Assembly (NCBI GenBank): GCA_946411385.1 | Contig: CAMKDV010000002.1 | Location: 124,001-188,000 of the forward strand | Reading direction: 5' to 3' | Source: an uncultured Bacteroidales bacterium | Lineage (GTDB): Bacteria > Bacteroidota > Bacteroidia > Bacteroidales > Paludibacteraceae | Length of the DNA: 64,000 nucleotides | Shown here: piece after piece, positions 18,112 through 25,334 of the stretch | Numbering within the stretch: position 1 is the stretch's first letter | How the letters are laid out: every line of letters begins with the position of its first letter | Program-made: the position numbers and the translations under genes | The notes under the pieces: model-generated | Seen by the model: only the letters and a program-made list of their open reading frames with translations | What the model was told of the DNA's origin: nothing | The model's database searches: none

Positions 18112-18378
18112 TCAGCGTAGAGTGTAACCTTCACGACGTCCATATTTCTTGGTAGACGCAATTTTTGCGACAACCAAGGATTCGTCTATTTCTTCTCGTA
18201 ACGCATTGTTAATGTGTTTACGGATTGTTTTGACATCGCGCCCAAATAAAGTTGCCATTTGATCAACAGTCAACCACACAGTATCCTGATCCAACTTGCC
18301 TTGGAGTTGGATGCTATTGTCCAGAGCTGTGTAAATCTCGATAGCAGATTGCTGCCTGTTTTCTTGCCAATTAGCCAT
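18112..18378 (-). pseudogene. Truncated RhuM-family gene (N-terminal fragment)
   Basis: An 88-codon frame with a clear RhuM N-terminus: AIEIYTALDNSIQLQGKLD, TVWLTVDQMATLFGRDVKTI and RKHINNALREEIDE. Full RhuM proteins run to about 330 residues and continue with a YNLDxIIxxGYRV-type segment, which is missing. The frame stops after KKYGRREGYTLR. In another frame, just past the stop, MIAESRTEEKDIMVKVVVNL reads as a short coding-like remnant. I interpret this as a RhuM gene truncated by deletion between the two flanking direct repeats. A short stand-alone regulator is less likely. Confidence 0.65.
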
Positions 18379-18465
18379 ATTTTTTATTAGTTACCACACA
18401 ACAAGCGTCCTCTGCGAAGCAATTGGCAGAATAAACGCCTTTTATGTCTTTTTTATCGTTGTTAC

Positions 18466-18710
18466 TCCGTCAGTCAAACATACAATCCGGATGCAGGTCT
18501 TGCGGGCTGCGCCAGATGATGCCGTACTCCTCACGCAAGATTTGCTTCTTTATTGCCCAGAACGTGTGACACGCACCCATACACCACTCGCCTTCAGGAA
18601 TACCCAACTCCTCGCGCGTTAATCGTTGAGCACGTTCGTCAACTTCTTTCTCAATCCTCAAATATTCAGCCAAACGGCTCTTTCCTACTTCGCCTTCCAT
18701 ATCTCGGTAA
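18466..18710. repeat. Direct repeat, copy 2 (about 240 bp)
   Basis: Partner of 17761-18005, same orientation, 705 bp away. The intervening DNA holds the truncated RhuM gene. Confidence 0.85.
18470..18700 (-). CDS. Small conserved protein, duplicate B
   Basis: A 76-residue protein that differs from duplicate A at about ten positions, mainly in the N-terminal 15 residues and at HTFWAIKK versus HSFWAHKK. The C-terminal 20 residues are identical. Upstream, in an overlapping frame, a coding-like stretch without a start codon (ending ALTLNDKTITEIWKAK at a TAG at 18685-18687) overlaps the first codons of this gene. It looks like the tail of a lost upstream gene. Copy A retains only the last few codons of that tail (IWKAQ). 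Confidence 0.65.
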   Translation of the reverse strand: MEGEVGKSRLAEYLRIEKEVDERAQRLTREELGIPEGEWCMGACHTFWAIKKQILREEYGIIWRSPQDLHPDCMFD

Positions 18711-18835
18711 TCGTTTTGTCGTTCAACGTAAGTGCGCTCCGCTTTACCGTCTCGAAGAGGACGATATTTTTATGGTCGCAATTTGCGATATCAAGTTTAA
18801 TGGCTCATTCAATGGCTCATCGAGCCATTATTTTC

Positions 18836-20329
18836 CTACTCAATTATCTCCCAATGACCGCCTTTGTCCGGTCCAACACGGCGAATGATGCCTTGTTGTT
18901 TCAATCGCCTAATATGATAGTTGACTCCATCGCGCTTGATTCCACATTCTTCAGCAATCTCTATTATTGAAATCTCTTGATTTTTCCTCATGAGTTCAAT
19001 AATTTTCTGTGTAGTTTTCTGTGTAGTTTTCTGTGTAGTTTTCTGGTTACTTTTCTGTACACTTTCCTGTTCTTTTTCCCCGAACTTTTTCCCCGAACTT
19101 TCTGTGCTTTGGTTGGTGTTTGAGTTCGAGGATTCGAACTTGCCAAGATACATCGTACAGGATGTACAATAACGTTGAAAAGTCAGTTCAGTCGCTCCGC
19201 CGGTCAGTTGCGTCCATGAGCGCAGTTTGTTCATACCGAAACCTGCATTCTCTGCAATATGCGTCACGCGGAACATCTTTGCTATAGAAGGGTTGCGCGG
19301 ATTGGTATAGAACTGACCGATCATCTGCTCAAACGGGATAGGCGGAGCACCGGCGTTCAAGAACTCGATGCGATTAGTGAACACATGTACACATGAGCGG
19401 AATGTAGAGAAATAGTCTGCGTGCATGACCATGTTTGCCAATGCTTCGCGTACGACCTCAAAATAGCGGTTGTCACCTACCTCAATCAGCCCTTGTGCGT
19501 CCAAAGCAAAGGGACGTTGAATCATATTGGTTAACCTACGCTGCATAATTACAAACGAATCCCAGATGTTGGCTTGTTCCGGCATTCGGTAGTCGTAACG
19601 GGTATCTGCTTCTTCCAACGAGCGGCCGGGAATCTCTATGAAATCCAAGCAGAACGTAGGCACATAATCACGCACATTAATATACTTACCGAACATCAGC
19701 AGACCGGCATAGGTTAGTAGGCCATCTTTATCTGTGATATTCAATGCACGGCATAACTCTTCCGTACTACAATCTTCGCTCAACGGAACAATAGGCTGCT
19801 TGAAGACATACGAGCGGAAACTGCCTAAGGACTCCATGCTCAACATGTCGATGGATGTTTCCGGAATCGATTGCTCCGATTTGATTCCATATTGTTGGTC
19901 ACGCAACATGGCACCTGTTTCGGCTTCCGAGGCACGTTGATCGCCACTTCCTTTACGGATGAAGGTGTTGTATAGCGTGCCACCGAAATATACCGGTTTC
20001 AAGTCCGAGGCATAGATGTAAAATGCCAGCACCTTGTGACCGTCGATATCATATTTCTTCTGCTTGCAGGAGATCAAAGTGTTGTATTTGCTTTGATTGC
20101 GCAGAGAAGATATGAAGTCTTGCTCCAATTTCTCGGCATTATCCACGCCTTGGATCTCGAAATGTTTGCCTTCCTGACGAACTCCCAGCACAATCCAACC
20201 GCCCTGCGTATTGGCAAAGGCAGAAACAGACTCGGCTACATTCTTCGGCAATTCAGACTTAGCCTCTTTAACCTCAAAATCCTCCCACTCGATATCTTTC
20301 AATCGTGCTATTAGTTCTTCTTTCGTCAT
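18836..20329 (-). CDS. AlbA_2/Schlafen-like regulator with GHKL-type and winged-helix domains
   Basis: A 497-residue protein. The N-terminal AlbA_2 domain (old name AAA-4, about residues 10-135) shows FEVKEAKSELPKNVAESVSA followed by FANTQGGWIVLGV and RKGSGDQRAS. A GHKL-ATPase-like C-terminal region (HATPase_c_4 type) has VREALANMVMHADYF and RIEFLNAGAPPIPFE near 290-340 and GFGMNKLRSW near 375. The last 60 residues are a winged helix (ISIIEIAEECGIKRDGVNYH). A low-complexity linker contains three QKTTQKTT-type repeats. Such proteins are usually called transcriptional regulators or ATP-binding proteins and occur in defence islands; some Schlafen-type domains cleave RNA, but I see no basis to claim that here. 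A promoter lies 28 bp upstream. Confidence 0.85.
   Translation of the reverse strand: MTKEELIARLKDIEWEDFEVKEAKSELPKNVAESVSAFANTQGGWIVLGVRQEGKHFEIQGVDNAEKLEQDFISSLRNQSKYNTLISCKQKKYDIDGHKVLAFYIYASDLKPVYFGGTLYNTFIRKGSGDQRASEAETGAMLRDQQYGIKSEQSIPETSIDMLSMESLGSFRSYVFKQPIVPLSEDCSTEELCRALNITDKDGLLTYAGLLMFGKYINVRDYVPTFCLDFIEIPGRSLEEADTRYDYRMPEQANIWDSFVIMQRRLTNMIQRPFALDAQGLIEVGDNRYFEVVREALANMVMHADYFSTFRSCVHVFTNRIEFLNAGAPPIPFEQMIGQFYTNPRNPSIAKMFRVTHIAENAGFGMNKLRSWTQLTGGATELTFQRYCTSCTMYLGKFESSNSNTNQSTESSGKKFGEKEQESVQKSNQKTTQKTTQKTTQKIIELMRKNQEISIIEIAEECGIKRDGVNYHIRRLKQQGIIRRVGPDKGGHWEIIE
19003..19062 (-). repeat. 12-bp tandem repeat inside the AlbA_2 gene
   Basis: The plus-strand unit TTTTCTGTGTAG occurs three times exactly (19003-19038), followed by two degenerate units (19039-19062). 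Because 12 is divisible by 3, copy changes lengthen or shorten a KTTQ linker without a frameshift. Confidence 0.9.
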
Positions 20330-20356
20330 TTTGATGATATATTTTCAATTCGCTTA

Positions 20357-20388
20357 CAAAGATACAAAATATTTTCCAAAAAAGCAAA
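20357..20388 (-). promoter_or_regulatory. Promoter for the AlbA_2 regulator gene
   Basis: Minus-strand TTTG (20385-20388), 20 bp, TATCTTTG (20357-20364), just ahead of the ATG at 20329. It is the only clear promoter seen for the whole leftward island. Confidence 0.75.
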
Positions 20389-20587
20389 TGCCAAATGCAT
20401 ATTTCTGCAAATTCAGCAGAGAAAAGTGAGAAATTTAGCAGAAATTCGGAGAACGTCAACAAAAAAGCGGTAAGTCCGGATGGTGGATTTGCCTTCGCTG
20501 CGAAGGCGCAAAAAAATATGGATATTTGCTAATATTTCACTAACTTATCACTTTTCGGCAGAATTCTGTAAGATTTTTGGGGAAAAA

Positions 20588-20619
20588 TTTGCAAATTCGA
20601 TATTTATTTTGTAACTTTG
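20588..20619 (+). promoter_or_regulatory. Promoter giving a ~400-nt leader before the adhesin-like gene
   Basis: TTTG (20588-20591), 20 bp, TAACTTTG (20612-20619). The next supported start codon is at 21030. Between them lie AT-rich DNA, an 11-bp direct repeat TAAGGAATCAT (20713-20723 and 20999-21009) and no supported gene. Confidence 0.65.
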
Positions 20620-21029
20620 TGTGTTTTTGCATGCTAAGGACATATCAAGATGATATGAAAAGTGCATGTGGCTAAGAAAAGCGGCAATAACGATTACAAT
20701 CCGCAAATTTACTAAGGAATCATTAGTACTGTTGCGATAAAATTAGACAAAAACACAAAAAACCACTTTTTAATGATTTAGATGTTGCACATCTTACGTA
20801 TTTTGCTGCTAAAAACTCCTCATAAATAAATTTATGGACAGTTTTTACCACCAAACTACGTACTCCTGAGAGTCAAATCATTAAAAAGAAACAACATAAA
20901 AAACATTGTCTAATCAAATCAAAAAATATGAATACACTTATAGTTTCTTATATATCAGTGAGATATGAGCGTGCGAGACAAAATTAACGCAACACCAATA
21001 AGGAATCATCATATTTAATTATAGGAACC

Positions 21030-23990
21030 ATGAAAAAAATATTTTCTTTTTTCGCAGCAGCATTGTTCTGCGCAACCATAAGCGCCCAAACGCTCAACGA
21101 GGGTTTTGAGGGCGAGACATTCCCGCCGGAAGGTTGGACAGTGATTGACGGCTATGCCGGGTACGGATGGAAGAAAGGCGTTAAGCTGCAGCATAACTGC
21201 GCTTATATCAACGAGGTAGAAGGCTCGGAGAACTGGCTGATTACACCGCAGCTACGTCCGGATGCCGGAGAGAGTCTGCATTTCTCCGCCTGCATCGGCG
21301 ACTATGCGTCCCGGGGCGAACTGCGTATCGAGGTATCGATGAGCGGAACAGATGCCGGTTCCTTCGAAGTGCTGGATACCTATTATACCTCGCAGACCAA
21401 AGGCGATGCCGCTCATCGGCTGTGGAAGACCGATTGGGTAGAGTACACCATCGATCTGAGCGCATATACCGGTCAGCCGATCTACATCGGTTTTCACCAG
21501 GCTGGAAGTACCGACAGGATTTACGTAGATGACGTGCATGGCGTTTCGCTTCGCGGCACGTCCAATTGCGAGAACCCGTCGAATATCGTGCTGAGCAACC
21601 TATCTGCCCATGCCGCTACGTTCTCGTGGCAAGGCACTGCTACCAATTACCAGTACCTGCTCGTAGAGAAAGGCGAAGCTGTGGACTGGACAGCAGCCAC
21701 CACCATCGCAGCCACCACCGTCACATTGACCGGTCTGTACGAGGAGACCAAGTATGAGTTCTACGTTCGCTCCTACTGCTCGGCAGACGAACAGAGCCTG
21801 GCACCCAAGACCGCCTTCAAGACTCCTTGCGAACCATTTGAGGTTCCATGGCTGGAGACGTTCACACGTGACGCTTCCGGTTCGGGTTTCACGATTGTCG
21901 AACCTGACTGCTGGACGGTAGCCACTACGGGTACGATCAGCGTGGTAAAAGACAAGACCTATGATGACGAAGGTACTGCTACTACCGTGAACGGTCAGGC
22001 GCACCTGCAAGTGATAGGCGGCGGTCCGACCAGCACACAGGTATTTGCGATGCCGGCATTCAATGCTGTACTGAACACGCTGGAGGTAGCCTTCGACTAC
22101 AAGACCAATATGACTACCGACTATTGCGGTGCATTGGAGGTAGGCTATATGACCAACCCTAACAAGGCATCGACCTTCGTATCCCTGCAAACGCTGCCGC
22201 GTACGCTAACCTATCAGCATCAAGTGGTAGAGCTGAGCGACCTACCGGCTAACGCTACCTATATCGCTTTCCGTTTTGCAGGCGGTACGAGTGATCTGGG
22301 TACGCTGGCGATGGATAACTTCGTAGTAGCGGCTATCGGTCAGTCGGGCAACGTAGATCCCTCGCAGGAAAATATCCCCGATGCCGGCATTTATGCCTTG
22401 ACCTATTGCGAGGCTTCGTTCGACTGGTATTCGTACAACAACACCGCCTTTGCTATCGGCCTGTTCGACGCCACAAGCCAACAGCTGATAGCCGGCATTA
22501 CCGTTACCACCGAGGAGTGCGACAGGTTTGCATACCAGGACAGTGTCGGTTTCTCGGAAGATGATGACTATGAGAACCATTACTACTGCTCCACCAAATG
22601 GATCCTGAACGCAGATGAGAGCGGCATGCAACGCGGTGCTGCCTGGGACAGCTGCGTGCAGAATATCGGTACGGCTATCTCCCCGATACTGGGTCTCAAG
22701 CCGGGCGACTACCAGGTGCAGATCTATGCGTTGGTACAAGGCGAATCGGGTTACTCAATGGGAGAGAGCCTGGCCACTATTCCGTTCACCTTGATATCGA
22801 AAGAGGTGACTAATCTGGCAGCAACCGTAGCCAACGACAAGACCACTGCCACCCTCACATGGGATGCTCCTGTATTCGGTCAAGGCGAACGCCTGTACGT
22901 ACGCGTTTGGGCAGGGGCTACCGTTGCATACGACAACTTCTCGACCAAGGACCGTCCTGCCAGTCCGCTGACCGTAAGCGTGATAGAAGGCAAGTCATAT
23001 ACCGCCATCGTACAGGTAGTGGATAAGAACATGAACCCGATGGGTGCAGAGGTAGAGACAGGCTTCACCGTAGGCATCAACACCTACGAGCCTACCAACG
23101 TGCATGCCGAAGTAGCTGGAGGCGATAATGTGACCTTCACGTGGGATGCCACCACCGAGGCTGACCGGTACGTCATCACCCTCTTCTGCGACGGGGAGTT
23201 CTACACCACCCTCACCGTGAGCGGTACGTCGAAGATGACCACCATGCCTAAAGACGGCACGTGGACCTGGACCATTCAGGCCTTCAATATGGGCGATAAC
23301 GGCAACTATTACGAGGCTTCCAACGCCATCGAAGGCAATAGCTTCGTGACCAAGGCTGCCGATATCCCGGAGGATGCCGTTGTCATGAATGTATGGGGCA
23401 TGGAAGCAGGCTATCTGGATCAGTACGTATCCCAGTTCCCCGCAGGCAAATACGGCTGGATGGTGATATTCGCTACGGGCGAAGAAGGCGGCACAGGTAT
23501 GCCGATGCCGTACTTCCTGATCTACACGAACAAGGAGAATGCCATCTCGGGCGTATACAACACAACGCGCGGCAATATCGATCTGGAAAGCTGCTATATC
23601 AACACCAACGGCACGCAAGCCGGCTGCATCATGGCTACCGATGCCGAGGTGCGCATACAGTTCGTTGCCTATGACGATGACAAAGCGGAACAAGGCGGCT
23701 ACCGTTACGGCTATTACACCGGACAGTTCCGACTCGTAGGCGAGGACGGAAATACGTATGTGGGCAAGTTTATGGAGACTTTCTGCAACTCGTACAACTA
23801 CTCCACTGCCGGAAGCAGCATCCGCGACCATAAGGGCATGTGGGACGAGGATCCCGACTATGTCGTGCCATACGATGGCATCGAGCAGATTGAAGCCGGC
23901 GAGAGTATGAACAAAGTGCTGATGAATGGCGAGCTGTATATCGTTCGCGAAGGCGCAATATACACCGTGACAGGTGTTCGGGTGAAGTAA
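21030..23990 (+). CDS. Large secreted protein: choice-of-anchor J (cleaved-adhesin) and fibronectin III domains
   Basis: A 986-residue protein with a signal peptide (MKKIFSFFAAALFCATISAQ). Residues about 22-178 are a cleaved-adhesin/choice-of-anchor J jelly roll (LNEGFEGETFPPEGWTVID ... WLITPQL ... IYIGFHQAG ... IYVDDV). An FN3 module follows (about 182-265), then a second adhesin-like domain (about 270-440), and later FN3-like modules (TNLAATVANDKTTATLTWDA; EPTNVHAEVAGGDNVTFTWD). The C-terminus KVLMNGELYIVREGAIYTVT ends in VTGVRVK, a tail shared with other secreted proteins here and resembling type IX sorting tails. Probable surface or secreted adhesin; ligand unknown. It converges on prmA with only 3 bp between the stops. 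Confidence 0.85.
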   Translation: MKKIFSFFAAALFCATISAQTLNEGFEGETFPPEGWTVIDGYAGYGWKKGVKLQHNCAYINEVEGSENWLITPQLRPDAGESLHFSACIGDYASRGELRIEVSMSGTDAGSFEVLDTYYTSQTKGDAAHRLWKTDWVEYTIDLSAYTGQPIYIGFHQAGSTDRIYVDDVHGVSLRGTSNCENPSNIVLSNLSAHAATFSWQGTATNYQYLLVEKGEAVDWTAATTIAATTVTLTGLYEETKYEFYVRSYCSADEQSLAPKTAFKTPCEPFEVPWLETFTRDASGSGFTIVEPDCWTVATTGTISVVKDKTYDDEGTATTVNGQAHLQVIGGGPTSTQVFAMPAFNAVLNTLEVAFDYKTNMTTDYCGALEVGYMTNPNKASTFVSLQTLPRTLTYQHQVVELSDLPANATYIAFRFAGGTSDLGTLAMDNFVVAAIGQSGNVDPSQENIPDAGIYALTYCEASFDWYSYNNTAFAIGLFDATSQQLIAGITVTTEECDRFAYQDSVGFSEDDDYENHYYCSTKWILNADESGMQRGAAWDSCVQNIGTAISPILGLKPGDYQVQIYALVQGESGYSMGESLATIPFTLISKEVTNLAATVANDKTTATLTWDAPVFGQGERLYVRVWAGATVAYDNFSTKDRPASPLTVSVIEGKSYTAIVQVVDKNMNPMGAEVETGFTVGINTYEPTNVHAEVAGGDNVTFTWDATTEADRYVITLFCDGEFYTTLTVSGTSKMTTMPKDGTWTWTIQAFNMGDNGNYYEASNAIEGNSFVTKAADIPEDAVVMNVWGMEAGYLDQYVSQFPAGKYGWMVIFATGEEGGTGMPMPYFLIYTNKENAISGVYNTTRGNIDLESCYINTNGTQAGCIMATDAEVRIQFVAYDDDKAEQGGYRYGYYTGQFRLVGEDGNTYVGKFMETFCNSYNYSTAGSSIRDHKGMWDEDPDYVVPYDGIEQIEAGESMNKVLMNGELYIVREGAIYTVTGVRVK

Positions 23991-23993
23991 TTA

Positions 23994-25334
23994 TCACTCG
24001 CGGAAGGGGACGGAAACGAAGAGGGTGTCGGCGGGTGAGACGCGATAGGAGCAGAGGTCGTAATCCTGGAGCATGTAGCCGTGCCGGGTGATGCTAATCA
24101 TGCGTTCGGGAGTGAACCAGGCAAAATGGCGCTTGCGCTGCTCGAGGAGCAGGCGGTTCTGTTCGGCTTCGCCCACATAGAGGGCGTGCTCGGCATCGAG
24201 GTTCTTGATCACCTTGGGATAGATCTTGTTGAAGCGCTGGGGATGATGGGTATACCATACGAGCGACGAATCGAACTCGGCACGGGTGACGCCATGTTGG
24301 GCAAGGACGGACTCGTAATAGGCTGCCTGTTCGTTGGTGCGGCTGCGGTACATGCCGGAGATCTGCATCATGCCGTCCACACGGTGGATATCGGTGAGCA
24401 CGGCTACCATCTTGCGCGAAGATAGATGACTACGATGACAAGCGGTGAACGAGAACATTGCCAACAGGAGAACCAAGACGATTGACAATTGACGATTGAC
24501 AATTGACGATTGATTGACAATTGGCAAATTACTGTCGCAGTTTGTGGCGACGGCGGGGCGGGAGAAGCGGAGCATCTGCCATTCGCCATCAGATTGAGAA
24601 GAAAGGAGCGTTAAGCCTTGCTCCTGAGCCGCTTGAGTGAGTGCGGGGATATCTGCCTCGTAAAAACCGGAAAGCCACAACTCGCCCTCGGGCTGTAGCG
24701 CACGGGCATAATCGGCCATCTGGGCGAGGAGGATATTGCGGTGGATATTAGCCATGATAAGCCGGTACTGCCCTTCGGGCACGCTATCGCCCAAGCGGAC
24801 ATCAATCTGCACGCCATTGGATTGAGCGTTCTCCCGGGCATTGCGTACGCTGCTATCGTCGATATCGACAGCCAAGACCTGCTCCGCACCGGCTTTAGCC
24901 GCCATGATAGCCAGTACACCCGTGCCGGTACCCATATCAAGGACTGAGGCATGCGGCTGAGCAAACAGCGACGGGGAGAAACGCAGAAGAGCATCGATCA
25001 TCATGGATGTGGTCTGATGGTGTCCGGCGCCAAAAGCACCGTGCGGGGTGATGCTAACGCCCAAGGGCAGTTGCCAGACGGGGTGTTGCTGTTCCCAAGT
25101 GCTGTTCCAATCCTCATCGGGACACTCCTCCAACTTTTGCAGCGTGACACCATAATCAGCCACCAGCGAGCGCAACGAAGGCTCGTCGAGCAAAGAGGAA
25201 GGTATATACGCATGGAGGAGCTGACCCATCGGCTCAAACGAATCGAAACCTATCTCTGCAAGCTGCTGCGTAAGGAGGTCAACCTGCCATTCGGCGAGCG
25301 GCTGCGTATCAATTATAGCAAGGGTGTATCTCAT
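23994..25334 (-). CDS. prmA: Ribosomal protein L11 methyltransferase fused to a DUF4296 lipoprotein
   Basis: 446 residues; two normally separate genes read as one. Residues 1-260 are PrmA, which methylates ribosomal protein L11: GAFGAGHHQTTSMMIDAL, the SAM motif VLDMGTGTGVLAIMAAKAGA and MANIHRNILLAQM are intact, and the enzyme normally ends near SDGEWQMLRF. After a linker encoded by a 14-bp intergenic-type repeat, residues about 282-446 read LSIVLVLLLAMFSFTAC, a lipoprotein signal with lipobox FTAC, followed by a DUF4296-like domain (MVAVLTDIHRVDGMMQISG ... YPKVIKNLD). A TTG at the start of that hydrophobic stretch could be a separate start. The ATG overlaps the recQ stop (ATGA), so recQ and prmA are coupled. 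Confidence 0.85.
   Translation of the reverse strand: MRYTLAIIDTQPLAEWQVDLLTQQLAEIGFDSFEPMGQLLHAYIPSSLLDEPSLRSLVADYGVTLQKLEECPDEDWNSTWEQQHPVWQLPLGVSITPHGAFGAGHHQTTSMMIDALLRFSPSLFAQPHASVLDMGTGTGVLAIMAAKAGAEQVLAVDIDDSSVRNARENAQSNGVQIDVRLGDSVPEGQYRLIMANIHRNILLAQMADYARALQPEGELWLSGFYEADIPALTQAAQEQGLTLLSSQSDGEWQMLRFSRPAVATNCDSNLPIVNQSSIVNRQLSIVLVLLLAMFSFTACHRSHLSSRKMVAVLTDIHRVDGMMQISGMYRSRTNEQAAYYESVLAQHGVTRAEFDSSLVWYTHHPQRFNKIYPKVIKNLDAEHALYVGEAEQNRLLLEQRKRHFAWFTPERMISITRHGYMLQDYDLCSYRVSPADTLFVSVPFRE
24480..24524. repeat. 14-bp tandem repeat joining prmA and the DUF4296 frame
   Basis: GATTGACAATTGAC occurs twice (24480-24493, 24494-24507), followed by a variant GATTGATTGACAATTGG. GACAATTGACAATT-type repeats are common between genes in Bacteroidota; here the repeat is read through in frame. 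Confidence 0.85.

Noticed and set aside
11366..20329. Integrative mobile element
   Set aside because: No integrase, transposase, relaxase or flanking direct repeat of the tRNA end was found, so mobility is not claimed.
20770..20832. Coding-like stretch HKKPLFNDLDVAHLTYF in the long leader
   Set aside because: It is too short, lacks a start codon and has stops on both sides; kept only as a hint within the leader finding.
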